DNA of 64,000 nucleotides from contig JAWDGP010007341.1 of assembly GCA_033675545.1 (NCBI GenBank), positions 347,501 to 411,500 of the forward strand, given 5' to 3'. Origin of the DNA: Elysia crispata (Eukaryota; Mollusca; Gastropoda; Plakobranchidae). The translations under genes and the position numbers were made by a program. The notes under the pieces are model-generated. The model did not search any database, had not been told where the DNA came from, and was given only the letters and a program-made list of their open reading frames with translations. This document shows positions 1 through 12,871 of the stretch, piece after piece; the stretch's first letter is position 1; each line of letters starts with the position of its first letter.

Positions 1-479
1 CGGCTGTTACGTGAAGCTGTCTCCACAGTGTCATAGGTCAGGGTTCTCGGGGGGACTTGAGGATGGCTGCAGTTTTGAAAAGTTAGTGCCTCTTTCACGT
101 TCAATAATTGTAAGTCATGACCTTACAGATGAATCGCAACTTCTAGCGAACAGTAAAAAAAAATGTAAAGAATTTTTTTTTTAATTTGTCAAAATACTGT
201 AATGTGATCACACAGACATTACAAACGAATCAACTCTGTTGGCACCTGCATGGATCGACAAAAAGTTGGTACTGGAATTGTTGAATTATACATTCTTGAG
301 GATTAAAACGTGAGCAAAGAGTTGACATATAGATAAAAAAAAATTCAATACAGGAGAAAAAGCATAGAGAGTCACAAAAGATGCCAATTATTTTTATACA
401 TTATGGTCCCATCATTTCGAATTTCGACACACACTATGTCGCTAATCATCAAAGTCAAGCCCATCTTTCCTCAAATGGT
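1..479. other. Left-edge non-coding stretch, no gene recognised
   Basis: AT-rich sequence with short A and T runs. On the minus strand the first 75 bases are open in one frame after a possible CTGCAG acceptor, so a truncated exon of a gene lying to the left cannot be excluded. Nothing in it is recognisable and no feature can be supported. Confidence 0.3.
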
Positions 480-790
480 ACACGTAATGCCAGAGGCCGC
501 TCGAGATCTAAGTCACATTCAAGCACATTGCAGCAGCTCATTAAGCCGCAGAAGTCGCAAACCACTGCACCCAACTGGAAGATTTCCACCTGCAGGGCGG
601 TGGCCGCCGAGACCTGCTCCGGCGTACCCTTTCTTGGGCACTTAGTAGAAAGCCTGTGATCCTGCGCTGGTCACCACAGCCCTGGTCAGTAGGCGTAAGC
701 CGTGATGGCATCTGCTCACGTAATACTGCCAGCGCATTGCGTGGAGCCGCTCGGGCGTGAAGTTTTGTACGGATCAGTAGTTCACAGGTA
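480..790 (-). other. GC-rich block with an interrupted open frame on the minus strand
   Basis: This block is clearly richer in G+C than the AT-rich DNA around it. On the minus strand one frame is open from about 775 down to about 520, broken by a single TAA near 647. The first half includes the segment FTPERLHAMRWQYYV, which looks protein-like, and the second half is rich in Gly, Leu and Arg. A second minus frame is also open over about 475-650. I do not recognise the product and see no convincing splice acceptor at its upstream edge. It could be a pseudogene, part of an exon of a gene outside the window, or simply GC-rich non-coding DNA. Confidence 0.2.
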
Positions 791-3324
<2,534 letters not shown>

Positions 3325-3499
3325 CGACGTATGAGAAGAACACTGCTGTATAGACCAAATTTTCGAAAATCGTTTTTTTGGCTATTTTTAGTATCGTGAT
3401 CACGATGCGTCATGTGTCAAAAGATGGGACCTGTAGCTTAAAAAATAAAGAAGTAAGCCCATTCCAACACGTGTATATTGTAAATTTTTTTAGTGATAC

Positions 3500-3587
3500 A
3501 CTCCTGTAAAGGATTGAACAGGATTTTGCCCTTGTTGATTCATGCCATTTTTAAATGCAACACTCCTGTATGTGACAATACAGGAGT
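3500..3587. repeat. Left subterminal repeats and 10-bp-arm hairpin
   Basis: ACTCCTGTA occurs at 3500-3508 and again at 3562-3570. The second copy forms a perfect 10-bp inverted repeat with 3578-3587 around a 6-base loop. The same nonamer, with one mismatch, is at the inner end of the left TIR (3342-3350). Repeated subterminal motifs of this kind are commonly transposase-binding sites; that role is inferred here. Confidence 0.75.
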
Positions 3588-3989
3588 ATTCCACAACTGT
3601 CTGACGAATTGTCTGTATCACCGACGGGTACTAAAATTTACCATACAATGGAGATACAGGATTTAGGCATCAAAGGCACTCCTTGATTTTCGCGCTTTGG
3701 CCTTAACGTCCGTTGTGCTCTATGTGGTTGCAAACTTTGTTTTCATTGTACGCATTTTTTCTATTTCCGCTTGTTGCATCAAAATTGCTGATAGGACTCG
3801 GTTTCTTTGATTCTAAGTATTGCTCCAATCGACACAAAGGTAAATAAAGCTTCAATAAATGACATAAAGTTAGTATATAGTTTTTTAAATTCATTCCTTT
3901 TGTATCAAAATTTTCATCATGCAACCATAAATTTTAGTAAAGAAAAAAGGTACCATCAACAATACCAAGCGAGTCTGCGATTGTGACCG

Positions 3990-5721
3990 AAATAACTGAA
4001 AACTCTGACCGTTAGAAAAGTAGGAAAAAGAAAAGACAACCACAGAAATGGTTAAATGAATGCGACCTCAAGAACAGTGGATGTGCCTCACCTCAAGTCG
4101 GGGTAAGGAAGTCGTTGCCGGAGAAATGGGACCACACTGTGACTGCTGCAAAAGAAAATGCTCTCAAGTTTTTAACGAGGAAGAAAGAAAAGACATCTTC
4201 AGCAGTTACTGGAGTTATGGGGAAGTAAACGTGCAGAGAGTTTATTGCTGGCTGTGTAAAAAAGTTAATATCGGAGCGTATGTGTCCAACAAGGTCAGAG
4301 TCGAGAAAAAAATTCACATTGACGTACAGCCTTTTCAAGAAAAACGATCGGAAAGCAGTTTGTAGAAAAGTTTCTTAATACTCTAGGAATAAAACAGGAC
4401 TTTGTCTATGGCGCAATAACAAAAGCAAATGACACCGGAATAATCTCGCAAGATGACAAAGGCAAGCACAAAAACGACAAAAGTGCATCTCAAGACAACC
4501 TTGATGAGATCAAGAATCACATCAAAACTTTTCCTAGGGATCCCTTCCACTATTGCCGCCATGATACATCTAAATTGATCTTGGAGGCTGGCTTAAGCCT
4601 CAGTTCTATGTACCGATTTTACGTAGAGTCGCAAAAGTTGAGGGCAAAGGCTGGGTAACTCAGTCCAAGTATAGAGACATATTTAACAGACTTCAATCTT
4701 GGATTTTTTGCTCCTAAAAAGGATTAGTGTGATCAATGCTTGTCCTACAAAGCCAATACATTCCCATTCCAAGAACAAGATAAACAAAAAGAACACCTGT
4801 TGAGAAAAGTAAAGGCAAGTGATAACAAAGCTGCCATCAAAACGCAAGCAGGCACAGATCCAAGCACAGCAGCATCCTGCTTCGATCTTCAGAAAGTTCT
4901 TCAATGTCCTCATGGTGAAGCATCCAACGTCTACTATAAGAGAAAGCTGGCAGTATACAATCTCACAATTTATTGTATGGTTTCACAAGATGTAGAGTGT
5001 TTTATGTGGCCAGAACACGTGTCATCCTGAGAAGCCAACCAAATTGCAGAGTGCTTGTGGCACTACATTGAAAAGCAGGTGGCTTGCGACAACAATTTTT
5101 TTACATTTTTTTTCTGACAACTGTGCTGGTCAGAACCGGAATAGAATTGTAACCATGTTTTCGTTTGCCATGAAAAATTATGCTTCTCTAGATAAAATAG
5201 AACATTGTTTCCTAGAAGTGGGACACACACAAAATGAGAATGATTCAGTACACTCAGTAATTGCCGAAACGGCAAAGAAAATACCCGTCTACACACCAGA
5301 GCAATGGGCAACTGTAGTCCGTGGAGCAAGACGGAATAAGAGACCTTATTCAGTCAAAGAAATGTCATCAGGTGACTTTTTTGCCTTCAAAGAAATGTCA
5401 AAAGGTCTGAAAAACCTTGACCTTGATGAGGAAGATGAAAAGGTTGCGTGGTCAAGGATCGGAGTCATTGCTTTCAACCGAGCAGACAAAGACGCGATGA
5501 TCGTTCGTTATGATTCAGGTTGCTGCAGGGTAGATCTGATGCGTCTCGCCCGCCGCAAAAGAAATTCTGATAATGAAAATTTTGTCTTTGATTTGCAGCA
5601 ATTAGTGGAACCAGCTGGAATTACTAAAGATAAAAAGAAAGACCTTATTTCCTTGTGTACATCAAACCTCATTCCCCCTGCTCACCACTCTTATTTTCAC
5701 AGCTTGCCCACTATTCCATAA
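3990..5721 (+). pseudogene. Decayed transposon protein, DUF7869-like (putative transposase)
   Basis: Read across frames, this is one protein relic. It begins with a basic stretch (RKKKRQPQKW, about 4020-4050). A frame change near 4085 leads into SSRGKEV and a Cys-rich segment (CDCCKRKC, about 4138-4160) followed by FNEEERKDIFSSYW. A further shift lies near 4340-4365. The middle part (HYCRHDTSKLILEAGLSLSSMYRFYVES, about 4548-4634, quoted as reading-frame landmarks) again needs a shift near 4640 and meets a TAA near 4714. Then come CDQCLSYKA, a TGA at 5028-5030, and the open C-terminal part with SDNCAGQNRNR (about 5116-5148) and GHTQNENDSVHS (about 5221-5256). The motif order matches invertebrate proteins annotated with the DUF7869 domain as I recall them. 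The Asp in SDN and the acidic residues of the GHTQNE block are plausible RNase-H-fold catalytic positions, by inference. At least three frameshifts and two stops make it non-functional. Confidence 0.7.
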
Positions 5722-6140
5722 TCAAGTTTCAAAAGGCAGTATATTCATGCCTTTGTTTTGAATAACGCCTCTGATCATAGTTCAGTGAGTTTTTACTTTA
5801 ATTGTTTCATGCTATATTTAACCATAGAATCCCAATTTAAGAAACAATTTTCCAATTACTGATGCGGCTTTAGTTTTGCTTGTCATATAAAGTTACTCAA
5901 AGTTTAAAATAGATTTCATTACAATGTTGACTTTGTATTTTAGAATTTTAATAATTAAATCGGTTTTGACTTCTTTCTGAAAATATTATGCAGAGATGCT
6001 AGACGTTTACTTCATTTTGTTCAGGACAGTTTCGGTGAGCCTTTTAACAGCAATGTAATCTGTAGTCATTAAGTAGAACGTTTATTAATTACATAAAGCA
6101 TATTTAACTGTTTTAAGTTCTCTCTATCATAATCTGTAAC

Positions 6141-6275
6141 ATTCCTGTATGTGCATATTATGAAGTTTCGTTCTTTAATGTGTCTTATAATTACGTTATT
6201 GGTAACACTCCTGTATGTGCCTTTACAGGGGTATTGACCCAAACACATTCATGATTTGATTACCTACATTCCTGT
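6141..6275. repeat. Right subterminal repeats and hairpin
   Basis: ATTCCTGTATGTGC starts at 6141, ACTCCTGTATGTGC at 6207 with an inverted partner TACAGGGGT at 6224-6232, and another ATTCCTGTA near 6268. This mirrors the arrangement at the left end and supports the two ends belonging to one element. Confidence 0.72.
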
Positions 6276-6467
6276 ATATCCGCCATATTCTGTTAATAAA
6301 TGGCTTTTAAGGCTTTTCATTATTGGTCACATGTGTAATTTGATTCCATTGATGTTATGTCTTAGTCTTAAAACTGTTTACACAAAATTGACGAAATGGT
6401 GAAGTTTTTTGGTCCTACTGAAAAATTTACAAAATGTCGCTTACAGGAGTGTTCTTCTCATACGTCG

Positions 6468-8163
6468 AGCAGTTCTTTCACGTCAATCTGAAGATTACAG
6501 AAAAGGATAAATTTATTTGCAAATAAAGATATTTTCGAAGAGCTAGCCTTTGTCCAGGTCCTCCGTGCCATGTCCGAGTCATGTCCATTGTGGCGTGGGT
6601 CCGGCCGATCTGTTGTCATTAGCTCGGTAGTCCTGGTTACGGTGGGGGGGGGGGGGGGGATGTAACTATCAAGCATGTCGAGAGCTATGCCTGGCAGCAG
6701 TTTGCTCTCTCTCTCCTCTCAGATCTCAGTCTCTGGCCATCCCACTCCACGGGAGTACGGGACATTCGGTCTCTGATTGTTGTGAACTTACGCAAAAGAA
6801 AACGACAAAGCCAAATAACACCATATCCTACACAAAGAGAGTCACACACATAAAAAATAAGGAAAACAAAGGTTGAATAAAACAAAAATGGCTCTCCATG
6901 GCAAGAAAAATGAGATCAATCCTAATGTCGTTTGTTAAAAGTTCTCCACATTAGTTATTTTCAATTTTTTTCATTAATTAGACCGGCCATGGATTGTATG
7001 GAATATAACGATCTTACCAAACCACAATGAGAAAACATTACTCAGCTATTAACCAGCATTACCGAAACTTGTGCGAGAACAATTTCGAAAAAAATTAATT
7101 AATGCGTGATTTGGGAAACAAAGTTCTGCCAGATGACGTCTGAAGTTTTCAAAACAGTTCTGAGAATTCACGGCCTGTGTACATGGCTGTATAGCTCTGT
7201 GTTGAAACCAACCCTACACATACCGCTCCTACTCTAAGAGCACGTCAACTTACACGTAGCCAGTTTTCTTAAAATCGATCTGCTGTCGTGCGAGATTCGG
7301 ATCACACCGTAACCGATTATTTATCATTTCCAGATTAACGTGGAAATTTTGACAGAATGTCTTACTAGAATATGCCCTGTTTTTCGACCATTGGTCTAAA
7401 ACGGCTGTCATTGAAGGATGATTTTGACAGCCTTTTCTTCCCAGTTCTGCCATTTCTGAGGACAGCGCGTATAATGTGTTGGAGAAGATAAATTTCCCAA
7501 TGAAGAAACCGCATCATAAACTGACTAACCTAGTAATCAACCATTATTGCTCGACACAAAGTTTTGAGGACCTCCATCAAACGTATATGATGATATTGTT
7601 GATCAAAATCACTTGTTTTTACCACTTGACACCCTGCAAAATGATTTAAATAGCGCATTGGTTTCTCGCGGCCTGTTGGCGCTCGCTTTTTAATGTCTGA
7701 AGCGAAAGTTATTGTTTGCCAAACAACGTCGATATGCACAACTGAGATGGTAGGCGCCTGCAATATACACAGGTTAGATTAAACATATCAATCTTTAAGT
7801 TTGAAAACGGCCTGTGATCAGTGTAGACATATTTACCAGCGGTCAAGTATAATCATTTATACGTGTTGACATCCAAGCCAATCTGAAATTTCGGTGTGTA
7901 TGTGTATGTCTTTTTTACTTGTTTTTTTTTATTATTTGAAGCTATGTGTCAAGGATGTACTATTCTTGGGATGAGGATTGTCTACATATATCGATGTGGC
8001 ATTTCTAAATATTAGATGAAAGTTCAAATAATGATCGCATTCCCCAAAAGGACAAGTCTTTAAGTTCTAGATATAAAAAAGTCAGTGCGATTATTTTGTC
8101 GTGAAACACCCTAGCATAAATTTGAGGCTTAACAATGAATTGATCATTTATCAGGCCAAGACT
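6468..8163. other. Non-coding stretch between transposon and minisatellite
   Basis: Mixed-composition DNA with a G13 run near 6647-6659. Minus frames at 7250-7453 and 7530-7763 are open, but I recognise nothing in them and no splice structure connects them. Confidence 0.4.
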
Positions 8164-8561
8164 GTACAAAGACTCTGAACAATATTCTATCTATCATTTT
8201 ATGGCCAGATCAGTGCGAGGGAGAGAGCGAAGTGTAGAAAGACTCTGAACAATATTCTATCTATCATTTTATGGCCAGATCAGTGCGAGGGAGAGAGCGA
8301 AGTGTAGAAAGACTCTGAACAATATTCTATCTATCATTTTATGGCCAGATCAGTGCGAGGGAGAGAGCGAAGTGTAGAAAGACTCTGAACAATATTCTAT
8401 CTATCATTTTATGGCCAGATCAGTGCGAGGGAGAGAGAGCGAAGTGTACAAAGACTCTGAACAATATTCTATCTATCATTTTATGGCCAGATCAGTGCGA
8501 GGGAGAGAGAGCGAAGTGTACAAAGACTCTGAACAATATTCTATCTGTCAAATTATAGCCC

Positions 8562-8563
<2 letters not shown>
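8164..8563. repeat. 70/72-bp minisatellite, about six copies
   Basis: The landmark GACTCTGAACAATATTC starts at 8171, 8241, 8311, 8381, 8453 and 8525, so the period is 70 bp for the first units and 72 bp for the last ones. The 2-bp increase comes from one extra AG in the GAGAGAGCG part of the unit. The last copy diverges after about 20 bases and runs into the (CT)n array that follows. The 94-codon frame across it is a by-product of the repetition. Confidence 0.95.

Positions 8564-8638
<75 letters not shown>
8564..8638. repeat. (CT)n microsatellite, about 75 bp
   Basis: Uninterrupted TC/CT dinucleotide directly at the end of the 70-bp minisatellite. Confidence 0.97.
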
Positions 8639-8640
<2 letters not shown>

Positions 8641-9037
8641 GTCTCTTACATTAAGTCTTTCTTTCCTTCTAACTAGATTGGACACGATACTGTAGCATGC
8701 ACACTAAGTACCAGAACCATCGCTGTCGTGGAAACAACGCTAAGCGAACAGGCAAGGGGACCGGGTCAGCGGGTGATGTCTAAAAACCAGGCTCATATAA
8801 CTGCTGTCTCCTGTTATCCTTCCGCCGTGTCAAGAGATAATGCGCGTATTAATTGTGATGGGCGCCAATTTCCTTCGGCAAATAATGCTTTCAGAACATG
8901 GTTTGAAGTACTGACTAAATACCACATTTCCCTGCCCGCCTGCCTGCCTTTGCTTTCAATGTCTGTCTATCTTTCTATCTACCCATTAATCTATCAATCC
9001 TTTAACTTCAACTCTATTTCTATTCTACATCTCTTAC

Positions 9038-9041
<4 letters not shown>
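8639..9041. other. Unique sequence between two (CT)n arrays
   Basis: No recognisable gene. The plus-strand frame that crosses this interval exists because the adjoining dinucleotide array has no stop codons. Confidence 0.4.

Positions 9042-9129
<88 letters not shown>
9042..9129. repeat. (CT)n microsatellite, about 88 bp
   Basis: Perfect CT dinucleotide repeat. Confidence 0.97.
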
Positions 9130-9130
<1 letters not shown>

Positions 9131-10428
9131 TTACCTCCCCCTCTGTCTCCGGCACCGTAACCTTTCGTATCTTCCTTGAGTGTGCAGGCACTGACTATGT
9201 CTCTCTAATTTCGATTTGTCAGTCCTCATCATTACCAACCCTCCCCATTCCCACATTCCCCACATCTTCATGCTGCACTCACACCGAGATTGTCATGAAA
9301 AGAAAATGGTCAGCAACAGCCAGGAGTAGAGAAGTGGACACCGCAATTAATGTCCAGCTTCTCAGAACAATGGTGAGCATAGAAATCTGTGTGGACAGAA
9401 AGATTTGGCCGGAGATTTCAGAACAATACCCCCAGAAGTGTTTAGACCTGCACAAAGGGTCTGTTGTGGAGACCTGTTTTCAGAGCTGCCCGCCTACCAT
9501 TGTTTTAAAAGGTTTTTGTATACGATCACGTGATCAACGCCGGTGGTAGATTCCGTATAATAATTATGTAGGATTATTCACCAAATTATTCAGTATAGCG
9601 AACGATGCATTATACTTATAATCTTTTAATGGGATTTTGGCCGAAATAACAGATACCTGAGAACGTTATATTGTGTCGTTAGCCATGCTTAAGGCATTAA
9701 GTTACTATCGTCGGAAAAGTTATTTTGCGGTAGTAAATATGATCCTATGTACTGTTGCCGAGTGCGTGAATATAATTCCTAAGAAAACTCTGAGTTAATA
9801 AATTTGTGGGAAACCATAAAAACACAGTTGAAGATAAATTGTTTACTCTCCATGTTGTAGAAATACAGTTGCAAACAGCACTCTCCAAGTTGTAGAAATA
9901 CAAGAGCAAATGAATTCATGTAGTATGGAACAGTGGTCGACTGGCAAAGCACACAACTTGTGATATGCTGAGAATCTCACGATGTTCATCTCCCTCCTCA
10001 TGACTGAGCTTTACCAAAGTATGCCAAGCTGGTTGTACAATGATCGAGAGGTTGGGTTGAAATATAGTGCTCGAGAGTGTATCCGAATATAGCAAGCCGT
10101 TCAATGCCTTGCCAACCAGGTCATTGGATGAAAACAAAGAGGAGAGTCATTAGGTTAGAGTTCAAATGTAAAATCATTTTTCAAAAAGTCTCTGTTCTGT
10201 GGCAGAACTGAGAATAAAATAAAGACAGCAAACAAACAAACAAACAAACTAATAATGCATAGCTTCCAAACTTGAAATCTGGCTCTTCGTTTCTGATGTT
10301 TTTCTCCTATCTATTCATGAAACCCATCTTTAAAAACATACCTGAAATCGATTACACCAAGGAATGGCAGGAACGTCGTATCTTAAGTTTTCGTCAACGC
10401 TTTTTTTGTTTAAATTTTATCTTAACCA
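9130..10428. other. Non-coding stretch, no gene recognised
   Basis: Pyrimidine-rich at first, then AT-rich. It contains a short direct duplication of a CTCCA(A/T)GTTGTAGAAATACA segment around 9848-9902. No coding signature is seen. Confidence 0.4.
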
Positions 10429-10438
10429 AGAGAGAGAG

Positions 10439-10531
<93 letters not shown>

Positions 10532-10600
10532 CACACACAGATAGAGACAGAGACAGACAGACAGACAGATAGATAGAGAGAAAGAGAGACAAATAGAAAG
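10429..10600. repeat. Compound (GA)n-(CA)n-(GACA)n-(GATA)n microsatellite
   Basis: About 100 bp of (AG)n to 10528, then ACACAC, GACAGACA and GATAGATA segments to about 10600. The Ser/Leu- and Arg/Glu-repeat frames across it are artefacts. Confidence 0.95.
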
Positions 10601-11124
10601 AAAGACATACAAGGGCAGACACAGAGATCCATACATCGTATTCTACAAGGATAGAATAAAACACTGTTTAATTTGAATTATGACTTTTTTTTTAAATTGT
10701 GGACATTGGTTTATTTCTTTTCATAATAATATTACCTTGTATATGGTGAGCTGCAATGAAGTATTACTTATTTATAGCTTGATAGATTTGTAAGCGTCGC
10801 ACATTATTCGAAACTAGACTATTGTTCAAACATTATTTAGAGAAGCTAGTGAGTGAAGGGGGTTCACTTATATTTTAGTGACTTAGATCCAGAGAGTATG
10901 ATTGTGTCCCTTGGTTAGAGAAAGCGCGACTTTTCTCGGTCTTCATTTGTAGCTGGAAGAATTTAGAAGAATAAAAGGCCTTTGTCCATAATTACTTTGA
11001 TGTGTTTTTGTATTAAGAGGAGGAAATGATATTCATAGCATCGGTAAGTATTAACAAGTATAAATTTGTCTGTTCCTAGTTTAATTTTTATCTCGAAGTG
11101 TGAGTTTCTTGACCTACAACCCGA
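10601..11124. other. Non-coding stretch between microsatellite and minisatellite
   Basis: AT-rich unique sequence; nothing recognised. Confidence 0.4.
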
Positions 11125-12390
11125 AATACATCTTGAGCTCGCAGTGTGCGACTCTCCTGATTACTGTGAGGACAACACGTAGATCTGATGCCCTCTGCCA
11201 TCTTTAGCTCGCAGTGTGCGACTCTCTTGATTACTGTGAGGATAACATGTAGATCTGATGCCCTCTGCCATCTTTAGCTCGCAGTGTGCGACTCTCTTGA
11301 TTACTGTGAGGACAACACGTAGATCTGATGCCCTCTGCCATCTTTAGCTCGCAGTGTGCGACTCTCCTGATTACTGTGAGGACAACACGTAGATCTGATG
11401 CCCTCTGCCATCTTTAGCTCGCAGTGTGCGACTCTCCTGATGACTGTGAGGATAACACGTAGATCTGATGCCCTCTGCCATCTTTAGCTCGCAGTGTGCG
11501 ACTCTCCTGATTACTGTGAGGATAACACGTAGATCTGATGCCCTCTGCCATCTTGAGCTCGCAGTGTTCGACTCTCCTGATTACTGTGAGGATAACACGG
11601 AGATCTGATGCCCTCTGCCATCTTTAGCTCGCAGTGCGACTCTCCTGATGACTGTGAGGATAACACGTAGATCTGATGCCCTCTGCCATCTTTAGCTCGC
11701 AGTGTGCGACTCTCCTGATGACTGTGAGGATAACACGTAGATCTGATGCCCTCTGCCATCTTTAGCTCGCAGTGTGCGACTCTCCTGATGACTGTGAGGA
11801 TAACACGTAGATCTGATGCCCTCTGCCATCTTGAGCTCGCAGTGCGACTCTCCTGATTACTGTGAGGATAACACGTAGATCTGATGCCCTCTGCCATCTT
11901 GAGCTCGCAGTGTTCGACTCTCCTGATTACTGTGAGGATAACACGGAGATCTGATGCCCTCTGCCATCTTTAGCTCGCAGTGCGACTCTCCTGATGACTG
12001 TGAGGACAACACGTAGATCTGATGCCCTCTGCCATCTTGAGCTCGCAGTGCGACTCTCCTGATTACTGTGAGGACAACACGTAGATCTGATGCCCTCTGC
12101 CATCTTTAGCTCGCAGTGTGCGACTCTCCTGATGACTGTGAGGACAACACGTAGATCTGATGCCCTCTGCCATCTTTAGCTCGCAGTGTGCGACTCTCCT
12201 GATTACTGTGAGGACAACACGTAGATCTGATGCCCTCTGCCATCTTGAGCTCGCAGTGCGTGACTCTCCTGATGACTGTGAGGACATCACGTAGATCTGA
12301 TGCCCTCTGCCATCTTGAGCTCGCAGTGTGCGACTCTCCTGATGACTGTGAGGACAACACGTAGATCTGATGCCCTCTGCCTCTTGCAGA
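11125..12390. repeat. 68-70-bp minisatellite, about 18 copies
   Basis: The landmark AGATCTGATGCCCTCTGCC recurs about every 70 bp from 11181 to about 12364. Units are 70 bp, or 68 bp where GTGTGCGAC is shortened to GTGCGAC. Variants alternate at a few positions (CTTTAGCTC or CTTGAGCTC; TTACTGTGAG or TGACTGTGAG; GACAACACG or GATAACACG). Every unit carries a BglII site AGATCT. Because 70 is not a multiple of three, the minus frames cycle through three peptides; these are not genes. Confidence 0.97.
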
Positions 12391-12654
12391 CCTGATCTAC
12401 ACCCATCAGTGTCTGGTAGTTTATAAATACAGATATAGATATCGCGTAAATTTCATCAGCCATTTTTTACACGAATAAACACATTGGTATTTCATTTTTC
12501 TTCCTTTTGGTTTTTACGAAGAATTACTATTACTGCAAGTTTCCAAACAGACACACGTAGGCATCCCACTTCAGTGCAGATTGGGCTACTCAAGAATAAA
12601 TATCTGATTTTTTTTTTAAATCATCATCAAATCTCATGAATGAAAGAAACTGTT
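12391..12654. other. Spacer between minisatellite and (TTA)n array
   Basis: AT-rich unique sequence with no recognised feature. Confidence 0.4.

Positions 12655-12871
<217 letters not shown>

Larger units (their letters stand above)
3325..6467 (+). mobile_element. 3.1-kb DNA transposon with 26-bp TIRs and a decayed DUF7869-type protein
   Basis: The left end (3325-3350) and the reverse complement of the right end (6442-6467) match at 25 of 26 bases, beginning CGACGTATGAGAAGAACACT. The tetranucleotide AGCA lies directly outside both ends (3321-3324 and 6468-6471), as expected for a 4-bp target-site duplication. Inside each end the nonamer ACTCCTGTA recurs in both orientations (3500, 3562, 3579, 6207, 6442, with ATTCCTGTA variants near 6141 and 6268), and at both ends two copies form an inverted pair able to make a hairpin. 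The interior carries one protein-coding relic in the plus direction. The structure is that of a cut-and-paste element. The superfamily is not certain: the 4-bp duplication argues against the 8-9 bp of hAT or KDZ elements. The copy is inactive because its coding region is broken. Confidence 0.8.

Noticed and set aside
8728-9549. 273-codon plus-strand frame
   Set aside because: It is held open by a stop-free (CT)n array in its middle; the flanks carry no recognisable protein.
11511-12360. Open minus-strand frames of 75-128 codons with repeated peptides
   Set aside because: They are by-products of a 70-bp tandem repeat read through three frames; there is no start context, domain or splice structure.
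8164-12390. Regular repeats considered as a CRISPR array
   Set aside because: Units are contiguous tandem copies without unique spacers, and the window is eukaryotic.
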